Of a stretch of 64,000 nt of DNA, positions 28,068 through 38,431 are shown in pieces. The position numbers and the translations under genes are program-made. Below the pieces are notes generated by a model. That model had not been told where the DNA came from. It saw only the letters and a list, made by a program, of their open reading frames with translations, and ran no database searches. Position 1 is the first letter of the stretch. Each line of letters opens with the position of its first letter. Source of the DNA: Sporolactobacillus putidus (GTDB taxonomy: Bacteria; Bacillota; Bacilli; Bacillales; Sporolactobacillaceae); the NCBI RefSeq assembly GCF_014647035.1, contig NZ_BMOK01000009.1, positions 1-64,000 on the forward strand. Direction: 5' to 3'.

Positions 28068-28750
28068 GCGATCGTTTATTAAGTACATTGATCGTAGACG
28101 ACGACTTTATGATAGCAAAACTTCATGGGAACTTTGTCGATTCCCAGAAAGGCTATAAATTAGCGGGAACAGCACATAGTTTTTATGAGGCAATAGAATG
28201 TATGGACAAAGTGCAGCCCGATTTGATTCTTTTAGATATTTACTTACCCGATCGATCCGGAATCGAGCTATTACACACAATCAGGACTCAAAACAGACGA
28301 TGCGACGTAATCGTCATTACTGCCGCCAAAGAGCTGGAAATAGTTGAAAATGGTTTTCGTTTTGGCATTATTGATTTCCTTATTAAGCCATTTGATCTAA
28401 CCCAGCTGCAGGCATCCCTAAATAAATATATTAAGTTTAAATGCCGTCTTTCGGTGTCATCCCAGATTGACCAAGAAACAGTGGATGATTTAAAAAAGCT
28501 GCGAATATCTGAATCAGGTCCCGCAGTCAACCCAAAGGGGATTGATACCCGTACGTTAGAAAAAATAAAAAATTGTATGATGAACGCCAAAAGTTCCTTA
28601 AGCGCGGATCAGATTGCTAAATTGGCCGGGGTCAGTCTTTCAACGACAAGAACATATCTTTCCCATTTAGTCGAAGAACGAGTATTGATAGAAGAGCAAA
28701 AATACGGGACGGTTGGCCGGCCCTTGCGATTATACCGAAGCACCAATTAA
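28064..28750 (+). CDS. CitB/DcuR-type response regulator
   Basis: A 228-residue regulator. The receiver domain has acidic residues VDDDF at 11-15, the phospho-acceptor Asp58 in LILLDIYLP, and the conserved Lys in FLIKPFD. The C-terminal part has a CitT-type winged helix, with ADQIAKLAGVSLSTTRTYLSHL as the recognition region and GRPLRLYR at the end. Partner of the upstream kinase through an ATGA overlap. The likely target is the divergent transporter operon. Confidence 0.88.
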   Translation: MSDRLLSTLIVDDDFMIAKLHGNFVDSQKGYKLAGTAHSFYEAIECMDKVQPDLILLDIYLPDRSGIELLHTIRTQNRRCDVIVITAAKELEIVENGFRFGIIDFLIKPFDLTQLQASLNKYIKFKCRLSVSSQIDQETVDDLKKLRISESGPAVNPKGIDTRTLEKIKNCMMNAKSSLSADQIAKLAGVSLSTTRTYLSHLVEERVLIEEQKYGTVGRPLRLYRSTN

Positions 28751-29055
28751 TTTCATGGCAACAAAACGAAGCCTTCCCTTTTGGGCTAAGGCTTTTCGTT
28801 TTCTTATAGCTCTAAAACGGCTGGGGGAGTTCGCCAGGTTTTGACTCGAAGCTTTTGCTGCACTTTTTGGCGTTGGACTCATTGCGCGATTGGCTACAAA
28901 CCTTTGAATATCCGCTGACTTGAAAAGTGTAATCAGACTGGCTCACATAAAAAATGCGCCAAGTAGGAATAAACAGATGATCCAGGCCTAGTCTTTACAT
29001 AATTAATATGCTTTCCAAAAATTCATCAGATACCCCATTCATTTGGCAACAGCCG
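28751..29055. other. convergent intergenic region
   Basis: It holds the response-regulator terminator at 28764-28800 and about 250 further bases with no feature recognised. Confidence 0.5.
28764..28800 (+). terminator. terminator of the two-component operon
   Basis: AAACGAAGCCTT pairs imperfectly with AAGGCTTTTCGTTT, followed by T residues, shortly after the response-regulator stop codon. Confidence 0.65.
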
Positions 29056-30567
29056 TTATTTAATCGAATAACCCTGTTCCTTTGCTATATTTAAAGGCCT
29101 TAATCTGGACATTTTTTTATATTGATGCTCCTGTATTTTTTCAAGAATTTGATCCAGGACATTCATCCCTTCCAATATGTGTCTTCCTTTGTTGAGCATC
29201 ACGCATTCAGCTCTTGCCCCTTCTGCTACATCTGTTATCTCGGCTCTTGCTGGGATTCCTGTTTTAAGCATACCTTCAAGAACTTGTGTAGCCCAGACAA
29301 CCGGAACATCGGCTGCTTCACATATCCACAGAATTTCTTCCTGGAGTTCTGCCATTCTTAAATATCCTGCTTCAACTGCCAGATCTCCTCTTGCAATCAT
29401 CACGCATAATGGATTTTGACCTGCGGCTGCTACAATGATTTCCGGTAAATTTTTAACGCCTTTTATCGTTTCCATCTTCACTATTAAGGGAATTTTAGAC
29501 GCCCTTTCCTCACTCAATCTCTTTCTGATTTCATCTTGTACGAAGGTAATATCCTCAGCACTCTTCACAAATGAGAAACCAATAATATCCGCATAATCAC
29601 AAACAAAATCAAGATCTTTCTTATCCTTCTCTGTTAACAGATCAATACGAAAATTTGATCGGGGGAAATTTAATCCCTTTTCTGCCTTTATTTTAACCCC
29701 TTTTTCGGCTTTCAATTTTTTGATTCTCACAATCACTCCGTCGTCCGTTATCGTTTCAACTTCTCCCTCTATCTTTCCATCGTCGATTAGAATAGGCTCC
29801 CCTTCATTAAGACAGGAGATGATTTCCGGAATGCTGCATTCTAACACAATTTCAATTCCATGATCGCTTTGCATTAGTTCTTTTCTTGTAAGAAATAACC
29901 GGTCATCTACGTTTACCTTTGGATTCATTAAGGTAGTAACTAATCTTTTAATTCTAATCTTAGGACCCGCAATATCCATCAGTATTTTACATTTTCTATG
30001 CAGTTCTTTTTCTGCTTTTCTAATATGTTCAATCATTTTTTTCCAAATCTCTGGGTCGTCATGAGCACAGTTGATCCTTGCTACATCCATACCAGCTGAA
30101 ATAAGATCAAATACAAACTTTTCGTTCTCTCCAGCTTCTGTAGGCAGTGTTACCATTATTCTTGAATATCTGTTGGCTGGATTCGTTCCTAAAATTTTCT
30201 CCGCATTTTGATCCAGCTGTCGTCTCCCATGCAAAAAAGAATCATGGGTTGGGTATTCGTATTGCAATTCACTGTCGTCATTGATTTTACATAGACTTGC
30301 AATAACGGCATCCAAATTATCCATTGTTCGGGACTCCAACCTTCCTAAAGATGATAATCCCCATTTCATCAATGATTCCTGTAGTTCTCTTATATCTCTT
30401 CGTCTTACTGCAAGATAGAAAGCAAGATTCTTCGCACTTTCTAAAAATGACGGTTCTTTTATTTTAGGCTGCCATCTAGTGAAAGTTTCTCTTCCTTCCT
30501 GATAGACATCCTTCCGCAATTGAACCATTTCCTCTAGTAATTCTCTCAATTCGTTACTTTGCACCAT
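29056..30567 (-). CDS. atypical pyruvate kinase-like protein
   Basis: A 503-residue protein with a helical N-terminal extension of about 125 residues, not found in classical pyruvate kinase, and a pyruvate kinase barrel after that. Catalytic features are present: ARINCAHD (PEP-binding Arg), GPKIRI, the Lys in IVKMETIKGVKN, MIARGDLAVE (metal) and WATQVLEGML. The C-terminal regulatory domain is absent; the protein ends about 30 residues after the barrel. It could make pyruvate and ATP from PEP and ADP without the usual allostery, or act on a related enolpyruvyl compound. AAGGAG nine bases before ATG 30567 sets the start. A cre-like site lies upstream. Confidence 0.75.
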   Translation of the reverse strand: MVQSNELRELLEEMVQLRKDVYQEGRETFTRWQPKIKEPSFLESAKNLAFYLAVRRRDIRELQESLMKWGLSSLGRLESRTMDNLDAVIASLCKINDDSELQYEYPTHDSFLHGRRQLDQNAEKILGTNPANRYSRIMVTLPTEAGENEKFVFDLISAGMDVARINCAHDDPEIWKKMIEHIRKAEKELHRKCKILMDIAGPKIRIKRLVTTLMNPKVNVDDRLFLTRKELMQSDHGIEIVLECSIPEIISCLNEGEPILIDDGKIEGEVETITDDGVIVRIKKLKAEKGVKIKAEKGLNFPRSNFRIDLLTEKDKKDLDFVCDYADIIGFSFVKSAEDITFVQDEIRKRLSEERASKIPLIVKMETIKGVKNLPEIIVAAAGQNPLCVMIARGDLAVEAGYLRMAELQEEILWICEAADVPVVWATQVLEGMLKTGIPARAEITDVAEGARAECVMLNKGRHILEGMNVLDQILEKIQEHQYKKMSRLRPLNIAKEQGYSIK

Positions 30568-30596
30568 CTTTTCCATCTCCTTCATAATCCGTTATA

Positions 30597-30610
30597 TGTA
30601 AGCGCTTACT
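30597..30610. promoter_or_regulatory. cre-like palindrome before the pyruvate kinase gene
   Basis: TGTAAGCGCTTACT matches the CcpA consensus at 13 of 14 positions and contains a perfect GTAAGCGCTTAC dyad. It lies 30 bases before the start codon. Confidence 0.55.
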
Positions 30611-30719
30611 ATATTATAAACCAAATTCAGAACCTATTGTTTCCCATGCAAAAAAACCTCACTTACTTATGATACGGTTTTCTTGTTTTATTACGAAAAC
30701 TGCGAAACAGATAAATCTT

Positions 30720-31160
30720 TCATTCATCAAAGCCAAAGTCTGTCACTTTAAGTGTGCGGCAATTCTCACTAACTGTTCTGACTGTGTTTTGGGGAATGCC
30801 CTTCTTGACAGTTGCATTCACGTCAAGCGATATATCTACATCACTGCCATCGATTGAAGTCAGGTGGCTGATGATTTCATCAACCAGACGGCTGACATCA
30901 CGATTGGTTCGGGTATTGTCCAACCTCGCCGACATATAGAAATGCGCATTCTTTGGTGACTCTTTAACCTGGGGGGTGTCTGGATAAACAGGTACAGAAG
31001 TCACCGTTGCGGACGTTCCATCCTCAAATGTAGAATTACTGTTACCAAAATTGCTTTGAGGGCCATCAAGCGGCGTTTCTCTAATATTCTCGAGTTCGAT
31101 TTTCTTTTTATCCCCTGCTATTTCTTTCTTGGCATCATCAATATTTTCACTAAATAGCAA
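30720..31160 (-). pseudogene. C-terminal fragment of a DUF499-type AAA+ ATPase
   Basis: The 146-residue frame ends with features I recall from the C-terminus of large DUF499 ATPases: FYMSARLDNTRTNRDVSR, then VDEIISHLTSIDG, and VRTVSENCRTLKVTDFGF. Full proteins are about 1000 residues and occur with DUF1156 methylases and helicases in presumed anti-phage loci. Here only the tail remains. The frame opens at a TTG with no ribosome site, just after a TAA. No partner genes are seen. I read it as the last trace of a deleted defence locus. Confidence 0.55.
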
Positions 31161-31627
31161 TATGAATTAACAGTTCCAACACTCTGATCATATTATTTCA
31201 GTCCAAGATAACGAAAGACTTACGAAAGTATACAGTTCCGGCAAGAGGGTTAAAAACTTAGAAAAAAGTTTTCAAACAAAGAACAGCGGTAGTGCGTGTC
31301 AATGCTTATCTCAAAGAATATTTTCAGCTGAGTAACATTCGTTATCGTTCAGGAGCCCCTCCTTTTTCATTTCTTTTTGTCACTTAATAGATGACCAGAA
31401 TGTATCTCGGAAAACCTTGTTTCCCCAACGATTATCACCTCTCAACTGTAGTGCTATGAATAATTCAGGGTTAATATATGTTGTTAAAAATAGAAATAAT
31501 GTGATATATTTAATAGGCCAAAAGGCTTAATAGTAGTATTTTTAACAAAAGTTATTAAAGTGTCAGGGATTCCTATTACTATTTAGAGAAGATTAAATTA
31601 TCCTTATTTTCTTAGGGAGAGATACGT
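31161..31627. other. AT-rich intergenic region
   Basis: No gene is recognised. It contains the upstream region of the GGDEF-EAL relic, with AT-rich promoter-like DNA near 31480-31560, but I could not define a convincing -35/-10 pair. Confidence 0.4.
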
Positions 31628-33078
31628 TTGACGACCAATAGGGAAAAAGTCTGCATATTACCAATGTTTTCTGAAAAGTTTTGTCTGCCGAGAAACAATT
31701 TTAATCGTAAGTTAATGCAGATAAGTATTCTGGTCATTTTTAGTGTTTCTTACGTTATCATCGGAGTATTTCCAAAGTATTGGCTGATAATAGGTATGAT
31801 GATTCAATTCCAGCTTATTCTTTCTTTACTGATGACTTTAATCTATTTACGCATCGGATGCATAACCGCTCTAATTTTTAATTTTATAACAATTATTCAG
31901 TCAACTTATAGACTAACTGTAGATCATTCGTATGGATCACAATTAGTTTTCATTCTAAGTATTGATACGATAATGTCAATCTTGGTAATTTCCTATTTTA
32001 TAAAGATGGGATCTCAAACCTATTTTGATCTATTAAAAAAAGAAGAAATAGTCTCCAAATCGTTTCTGAAAACTGCACTTTCTGAGGAAGAACTTTGGAA
32101 GAAGAATAAACAACTTAAAAAATTAAATAAAACTATCTGTCATGACAAAGAGGAGATGCACCGGTTAGCCTATATAGATTCACTGACCAACCTGCCAAAT
32201 CGGCGGATGTTTCGAGATCATCTTAATAAAATGGTTAACTCTTCAAACACCACAAGTAATTTTTTCGCACTTGTTTTTATTGACTTGGATAATTTCAAAA
32301 ACGTAAATGATACGTTTGGTCATCAGTCCGGGGATGAATTGATACGGCACATTAGTTTTAGATTGCGTCAATACATTGACCCGTCTGACATGCTTGCTCA
32401 CCTTGGTGGTGATGAATTTGTTTTGGTTATTCAGCGGCTTTTGTCTCACAAAAATATTATTGATTATTTGACTTCACTTGCTGTCAAATTAAGAGAACCG
32501 GTGATGCTTAGAAAGATTAAAATTACAATTAGCGCAAGTTTTGGAATCTCAATATATCCACAAGATTCAAATGTTGTGGAGGAAATTTTAAAAAAACTCA
32601 GACACAGCGATGTATAGATCGAAAAAATTAGGAAAGAACAGAGACAGCATTTATCGAATCGAACAATAAGTTTATTGAAACAATAGAAAATCTCCATAAG
32701 TTGGGTATTAGGGTTGCTTTGGATGATTTTGGAACGGGTTATTCTTCATTGAGTTATCTTCAAAAAGTTCCCTTCGATTTAGTAAAGATAGATAAATCTT
32801 TTATTGACAACATTAACCACGATAAAATGGGGAACCATTTTATCAGTACTATGATTTTATTAGTGCATCAATTAAATATTCCGGTTTTGGCAGAAGGAAT
32901 CGAGAGTATCGAACAAAAGAATTTTCTTCAATCAAATCATTGTGATATGCTCCAAGGCTATTTTTATGGTAGACCTATATCGATCGAAACTGTGAAAAAT
33001 ATTATAAATTCAAAAAACAAATTTAGGAATAATTTCGTGGATAATACGTCTAGGCTGAATACACAAACTTATCGATAA
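31628..33078 (+). pseudogene. frameshifted, deleted GGDEF-EAL protein
   Basis: The 5' part (TTG 31628, good AGGGAGAG site) encodes about five membrane helices, a coiled region and a GGDEF domain with an intact LGGDEF active site, then runs into a TAG at 32615. The expected next residues AMYRSKKLGKN continue in another frame. The EAL half survives only from about TETAFIESNNKF onward, with DDFGTGYSSLSYL, and lacks the EAL motif itself. The gene thus has a frameshift and a deletion of over 100 codons. It would once have made and/or cleaved c-di-GMP. A truncated GGDEF product of 329 residues could still be translated. Confidence 0.8.
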
Positions 33079-33164
33079 AGAGCTGGGAAGAATATACTCT
33101 TTTTACAATTTTTTAATATGCAGTTAATTTAGTAACCAGATTTTTATAGAGGCGAAAATTTTCG

Positions 33165-35168
33165 ATGGAAGATCCAATATTAGAAGCATTTTTATTTGAG
33201 ACCTCGCAACAACTAGGACAATTAGAGCAGGTTGTCATAGAAGCGGAATCAGTCGGCAATTATTCAGAAAATAATGTAACTGACATCTTTAGATTTGTGC
33301 ATACAATTAAAGGTTCAGCTGCCATGATGCAATTTAAAAATATCGCAACAGTGGCACATTCCACGGAAGATTTATTTTACTTTATCAGAGAGAACCGTCC
33401 ATCAAATGTTGATACTTCCTCGCTCTGCGATCTTGTTCTAGAAGCAGTCGATTTCATTAAATTGGAGTTAGAAAAAATAAAAAATGGGGATAAACCTGAT
33501 AATGATGAAACAAGATTAATTAAACGTATTAGCAGCTATTTAAAAAGTTTAAAGCAAATATATAACTTGGAAGAGAAAGAAGAACAAAATATAACTCACT
33601 CAGAGCGACCTACGGCGATGCTCAGTATTGAAAAGCCGGCGAATGAAAAAGCTTTTAAGGCTATCATTCGGTTTGATGAGGATTGTGAAATGAGAAACAT
33701 ACACGCCTATGTTATAGTTCACAACCTTGAAGAAATTTCAAATGATTTTTTTTATCTTCCTAAGGATATTACAGAAAATGAAAAAAGCGAAGAAATAATT
33801 AAAAAAGATGGCTTCATCATTAATTTTAAAACGGATAAATCCTATGAAGAAATGTATAATTTCTTTTCTGAGACTGCCTATGTAAAATCATTTGAACTTA
33901 CTCAATTAGACAATCTGAAGGCTTACAAAACTTTAGAATACGAATCTTGCCACTTCACCGGATCCGATAAAATTCCGCATCAAGAAAATTTGGTTGGTGA
34001 ACACGCCCGTTCAAATATTATCAGTGTAAACATTCACAAAATTGATAAACTGCTGAATTTGGTAGGCGAAATGGTCATCTCGGAGTCAATGGTATCGCAA
34101 AACCCTGACTTAAAGGGGCTTCCGCTTCATAATTTTTATAAAGCGGCAAGGCAATTAAGAAAAATAACAGGTGAAATACAGGGTATTGTGATGTCCATCA
34201 GAATGCTGCCGATTGGCCCTACGTTCTTTAAAATGAATCGGATTGTCAGGGATATGAAGAAAAAATTAAACAAGGAGGTCAACCTAAAAATTATCGGCGA
34301 AGACACAGAGGTGGATAAAAATATTATTGAAAATCTTGAAGATCCGCTGATGCACCTCGTAAGAAATGCGGTTGACCATGGAATAGAAACACCTAAGGAA
34401 AGGGTTACAAAAGGAAAAGGCCGTTCCGGGACGCTTACTCTGGAAGCGAAAAATGCCGGAAATGAAGTTTTCGTTGTTATTAAAGATGACGGTCAGGGAT
34501 TGAATAAAAAAGGTATTATCAAAAAAGCTCGCGAAAATAACCTGCTCAATAAAAATCCTGAAGAAATGACGGACAAAGAGATTTATAATCTTATCTTTTT
34601 ACCAGGATTTTCAACTAATGAAAAAGTCACGGAATATTCAGGCAGAGGTGTGGGAATGGATGTTGTCCTCAACAATGTTCAAGCAGTAGGAGGATCTATT
34701 CAGATTGAAAGTGATGAAAACGGAACAACAATCCTGTTAAAAATTCCGCTTACTTTAGCGATCATCGACGGCATGAATCTCAGGGTAGGCATGTCCAGAT
34801 ATACACTGCCAACGACGTCCATTAAGGAATCCTTCAGACCGAATCAGGAAGACATATTTAAAGATCCTGATGGAAATGAAATGATAATAATCAGGGGAAA
34901 TTGTTATCCGATCATCAGGTTGCATGATTTTTATAACGTTCAGACTGAAATAAAAGAATTTGACAAAGGAATTTTCATTGTTATTGAAAATGATGATAAA
35001 TCCGCCTGCCTTTTTGTTGATGAGCTCCTCGGCAAACAACAGGTTGTTGTAAAGGCTCTTCCGGAATATATTCAAAAAATCAAGAAGATAAAAGGATTAG
35101 CAGGATGTACCCTTTTGGGAGATGGAAGTATCAGTTTAATTCTGGATGCGAGTGGTTTAATAACCTAG
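33165..35168 (+). CDS. cheA: chemotaxis histidine kinase CheA
   Basis: A 667-residue soluble kinase that takes signals from receptors. The P1 domain has the phospho-acceptor His46 in FVHTIKGSAAMM. A P2-like domain, about residues 160-250, would dock response regulators. P3/P4 carry IDKLLNLVGEMVISES, LVRNAVDHGIE (N box), DDGQGLN and GRGVGMDVV. The C-terminal P5 domain is CheW-like. It starts the gene cluster cheA-cheW-mcp-cheR-cheB-cheD. No cheY or cheC lies in the cluster, so phosphate goes to CheB and to regulators elsewhere. Confidence 0.94.
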   Translation: MEDPILEAFLFETSQQLGQLEQVVIEAESVGNYSENNVTDIFRFVHTIKGSAAMMQFKNIATVAHSTEDLFYFIRENRPSNVDTSSLCDLVLEAVDFIKLELEKIKNGDKPDNDETRLIKRISSYLKSLKQIYNLEEKEEQNITHSERPTAMLSIEKPANEKAFKAIIRFDEDCEMRNIHAYVIVHNLEEISNDFFYLPKDITENEKSEEIIKKDGFIINFKTDKSYEEMYNFFSETAYVKSFELTQLDNLKAYKTLEYESCHFTGSDKIPHQENLVGEHARSNIISVNIHKIDKLLNLVGEMVISESMVSQNPDLKGLPLHNFYKAARQLRKITGEIQGIVMSIRMLPIGPTFFKMNRIVRDMKKKLNKEVNLKIIGEDTEVDKNIIENLEDPLMHLVRNAVDHGIETPKERVTKGKGRSGTLTLEAKNAGNEVFVVIKDDGQGLNKKGIIKKARENNLLNKNPEEMTDKEIYNLIFLPGFSTNEKVTEYSGRGVGMDVVLNNVQAVGGSIQIESDENGTTILLKIPLTLAIIDGMNLRVGMSRYTLPTTSIKESFRPNQEDIFKDPDGNEMIIIRGNCYPIIRLHDFYNVQTEIKEFDKGIFIVIENDDKSACLFVDELLGKQQVVVKALPEYIQKIKKIKGLAGCTLLGDGSISLILDASGLIT

Positions 35169-35209
35169 AAAAAACGGTTGACAAAAAAATAATAGAAGGA
35201 GGAACCAAT

Positions 35210-35716
35210 GTGTCTAACAGGGCAGAAAATTTAGTCGTCCAGGATGAAGAGGATACGCAAAAAGGGAAGTACTTGACGTTTACGTTGGGTGAGGAACAGT
35301 ATGGTCTGGAAATCAAATACGTAATAGAAATAATTGGGATTCAGGAAATAACAGTTGTTCCGGAATTACCGGAATACATTAAAGGAATTATTAACCTGCG
35401 CGGTCAAATCATTCCTGTAATGGACGTCAGGCTCCGATTCGGGAAACCTTTCAAAGAGTATAACGATCGAACCTGCGTCATCGTTGTTGACATTAAAGGT
35501 GTGTCTGTTGGCCTAATTGTTGACACGGTTTCTGAGGTCTACTCGATCAAAGATGAAGATGTCGTTGCTCCTCCAGATCTGACTAAAGGGTTGAGTAATC
35601 GATACATCAAAGGTATTGGAAAGGGCAGCAGCAAGGTCAAGCTGTTAATTGATTGTGAACGACTGTTAAACGATCAGGTAAATGAAGAATTATTGAATTT
35701 ATCTAAAGGAGAATGA
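35210..35716 (+). CDS. cheW: chemotaxis coupling protein CheW
   Basis: A 168-residue adaptor linking receptors to CheA. It has the CheW fold with [34 protein letters not shown] and [13 protein letters not shown]. The frame runs back to 35105 inside cheA, but GAAGGAGG seven bases before GTG 35210 marks the real start. It lies 41 bases after the cheA stop codon, and its stop region overlaps an upstream ATG of the receptor gene. Confidence 0.93.
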   Translation: MSNRAENLVVQDEEDTQKGKYLTFTLGEEQYGLEIKYVIEIIGIQEITVVPELPEYIKGIINLRGQIIPVMDVRLRFGKPFKEYNDRTCVIVVDIKGVSVGLIVDTVSEVYSIKDEDVVAPPDLTKGLSNRYIKGIGKGSSKVKLLIDCERLLNDQVNEELLNLSKGE

Positions 35717-35721
35717 TAAGA

Positions 35722-37542
35722 ATGTTTACTTGGTACAAAAAAGCAAAAGTAAGCAATAAACTATTAGCCAGTTACATTTTCTTAGCGTTCATTTCTGTTC
35801 TCATCAGCTATTTAGCCGCTTATCAGGTTAGCAGTGATGTTGCAAGAGAGTCGGTTCTGTCTGGCGGAGTGCTTCTATTTCTGATAATTGGGTTAATTAT
35901 TTCAAGAAGAGTAAGCAAGCCATTCCTAGAATTAAAGAATTTGATTGGTCAGATTGAACACATGACCAATGAACATGAGACCGGAGATATTGATGTGATG
36001 ATCCCGGAGGATCAGTTTGACGGTGAATATCAAATAATTGTTAAAAAGATTAACCGTATGGTCAATGATCTCGTTTCTATGAATAAAAAAGCGATGGATG
36101 TGGTGGCACAATTCGGGAAAGGGAATTTCGAAGCGCCGCTGGAGAATTTTCCGGGCAAGAAAGCGTTCATTAATGAAAGCATTGAAACCTTGCGAACAGA
36201 TTTGAAAAAGGTTCATGCTGAAATCAATCGTCTCATTAAAGCTGCCCATGAAGGACGTCTGAGTGAACGGGCGGATTCTAGTGAATTTTCCGGTGATTGG
36301 GCAACTTTGATCGATGGGTTAAACAGTTTAATCGATGCCATTCTAGCCCCCATTCAAGAAGTCTCAGCTGTGCTGAACGAGCTGGACAAAGGCAATCTTC
36401 AGATGCGTGTTGAAGGAAATTATAAAGGGGATCATGAGCGTATCAAGATTGCTCTGAATGATACGGTTACGACTCTGGAAAATAATATTAAGGAAGTTTC
36501 TGAAGTATTAACAGAAATGTCTGAAGGGAATATGGATGTTGCGATTACAACAGAATATCGCGGAGATTTTTCAGCATTGAAAAAGTCGTTAAACCACATC
36601 ATTCAATCATTTAATTCGCTGCTGCATAATATCAACAATGCTTCTAATCAGGTAGCAGCAGGTTCCAAACAGGTTTCAGATTCAGCTCAGGAGCTGGCTA
36701 GCGGAGCAACGGAACAGGCGAGCTCAATTGAACAGCTTACAGCCTCAATGGAAGAAATTTCATCCCAAACGGATAATAATGCAAAACATGCCGGCAAGGC
36801 TGATAGTCTTGTTAATGTTGCAAAGAAAGAAGCGGTACAGGGGAACGACCGGATGGCTGAAATGTTGAAGTCTATGGACGATATTAATGAATCGTCAAGC
36901 AATATCTCGAAGATTATCAAAGTAATCGATGAAATTGCCTTCCAGACGAATATACTTGCACTGAATGCGGCCGTCGAAGCTGCAAGAGCCGGCCAGCACG
37001 GGAAGGGCTTTGCCGTGGTTGCTGAAGAAGTAAGAAACCTTGCTGCAAGAAGCGCCGGTGCTGCTAAGGAAACGACAGCTTTAATTGAAGGCTCAATTAA
37101 AAAGGTGGAGAAAGGGACAAAAATTGCCAAGGATACGGCAGGGGCTCTGAATAAAATTGTGGATGCCGTGACAGAAGTTGCAACCTCTGTAAATAATATT
37201 GCAGTAGCATCCAAAGAACAGGCATCTGGTATCTCACAAATCAATCAAGGCATTATGCAGGTTTCTCAGGTTGTACAGGCCAATTCGGCGACATCTGAGG
37301 AAAGCGCGGCAGCCAGTGAGGAGCTAACTAGTCAGGCTGAGCTGTTACGGGAAATGGTAGCAAAATTTAAATTAAAGGATGCTAGTGGTCAGACATTCTC
37401 TGAATCTGAGAAAATTAGCCCCAAAGTCTTGAAAATGATTGAAAAACTGGGCAAACAGGAAAACGAGAGAGAATTAGTACAGCCAGAAAAACAAGTTCCG
37501 GTAGCGGCGGCAATAAATGATCATGATTTTGGAAAATATTAA
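35722..37542 (+). CDS. methyl-accepting chemotaxis protein without a large sensor domain
   Basis: A 606-residue receptor. Two membrane helices (about residues 16-35 and 41-57) are separated by only a few extracellular residues, so no periplasmic-type sensor exists. A long HAMP-like series follows (about 58-310), with repeated KGNF/EGRL/KGNL/EGNM turns. The signalling domain has the hairpin tip [33 protein letters not shown]-type sequence and Gln/Glu methylation-like sites. GGAG ten bases before ATG 35722 favours that start over ATG 35713. It probably senses an internal or membrane-coupled cue. Confidence 0.87.
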   Translation: MFTWYKKAKVSNKLLASYIFLAFISVLISYLAAYQVSSDVARESVLSGGVLLFLIIGLIISRRVSKPFLELKNLIGQIEHMTNEHETGDIDVMIPEDQFDGEYQIIVKKINRMVNDLVSMNKKAMDVVAQFGKGNFEAPLENFPGKKAFINESIETLRTDLKKVHAEINRLIKAAHEGRLSERADSSEFSGDWATLIDGLNSLIDAILAPIQEVSAVLNELDKGNLQMRVEGNYKGDHERIKIALNDTVTTLENNIKEVSEVLTEMSEGNMDVAITTEYRGDFSALKKSLNHIIQSFNSLLHNINNASNQVAAGSKQVSDSAQELASGATEQASSIEQLTASMEEISSQTDNNAKHAGKADSLVNVAKKEAVQGNDRMAEMLKSMDDINESSSNISKIIKVIDEIAFQTNILALNAAVEAARAGQHGKGFAVVAEEVRNLAARSAGAAKETTALIEGSIKKVEKGTKIAKDTAGALNKIVDAVTEVATSVNNIAVASKEQASGISQINQGIMQVSQVVQANSATSEESAAASEELTSQAELLREMVAKFKLKDASGQTFSESEKISPKVLKMIEKLGKQENERELVQPEKQVPVAAAINDHDFGKY

Positions 37543-37604
37543 TCGATTGTCTGTTCAGGGAGAAGCACCAGCGACACTTTCAATGATTCGATGAGGTGTT
37601 TTCA

Positions 37605-38420
37605 TTGGTTATTACAACGAAAGAGTTCAATCAGCTTGCTGCATATATTGAAAAAAATTATGGTATTCATTTAAAAACTGAAAAGAAAACATTAGTTGTC
37701 GGGAGGCTTCAACATATTTTACAAGAAAAAAATTTCCAAAACTTTACCGAATATTATGAATACCTTATCCAGGATAAAACCAGGCAAGCGGCGGTTACGC
37801 TAATCAACAACATTACGACTAATCATACTTTTTTTATGCGGGAGGCTGATCACTTTATCTTTTTTCGTGATCAGGTTCTTCCTTTTTTAAAGGAAACGGT
37901 AAAAGATAAGGATCTGAGAATTTGGAGTGCCGGTTGTTCGACGGGTGAAGAGCCCTATACATTGTCAATGATCATTAATGATTTTTTTGGAAAGGAAAAG
38001 TTTTGGTGGGATACTAAGATTCTTGCTACTGATATTTCTGAAAAAGTATTGCTAAAGGCAAGAGTTGGTCGATATTTGGACAGACAAATTGAAACTGTTC
38101 CAGATCAATGGAAGCAAAATTATTTTAAAAAGGTTAATGATCAGACAACCGAGATCAAAGAGACTATTAAAAATGAAGTGATTTTTCGACGGTTTAACTT
38201 AATAGATAAATGTTTTCCATTTAAAAGAAAATTCCACGTAATTTTTTGTCGAAACGTCATGATCTATTTTGATAATCAGACAAAAAATGATTTGATACAT
38301 CGATTTTATGAATGTACAGAACCAGGCGGATTTTTGTTTATTGGGCATTCGGAGTCCTTGAGCCGGGACATAACAGATTATAAATATGTTATTCCTGCTG
38401 TTTACAGGAAAGGTGGTTAA
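37605..38420 (+). CDS. cheR: chemoreceptor methyltransferase CheR
   Basis: A 271-residue SAM-dependent enzyme that methylates receptor glutamates. The N-terminal helical domain is followed by NNITTNHTFFMRE and the SAM-binding WSAGCSTGEEPYTL. FCRNVMIYFD and FIGHSESL are also typical. The start is TTG 37605 with AGGTG six bases upstream; a GTG at 37596 has no spacing for a ribosome site. It precedes cheB. Confidence 0.93.
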   Translation: MVITTKEFNQLAAYIEKNYGIHLKTEKKTLVVGRLQHILQEKNFQNFTEYYEYLIQDKTRQAAVTLINNITTNHTFFMREADHFIFFRDQVLPFLKETVKDKDLRIWSAGCSTGEEPYTLSMIINDFFGKEKFWWDTKILATDISEKVLLKARVGRYLDRQIETVPDQWKQNYFKKVNDQTTEIKETIKNEVIFRRFNLIDKCFPFKRKFHVIFCRNVMIYFDNQTKNDLIHRFYECTEPGGFLFIGHSESLSRDITDYKYVIPAVYRKGG

Positions 38421-38431
38421 TATTCCTCTAT

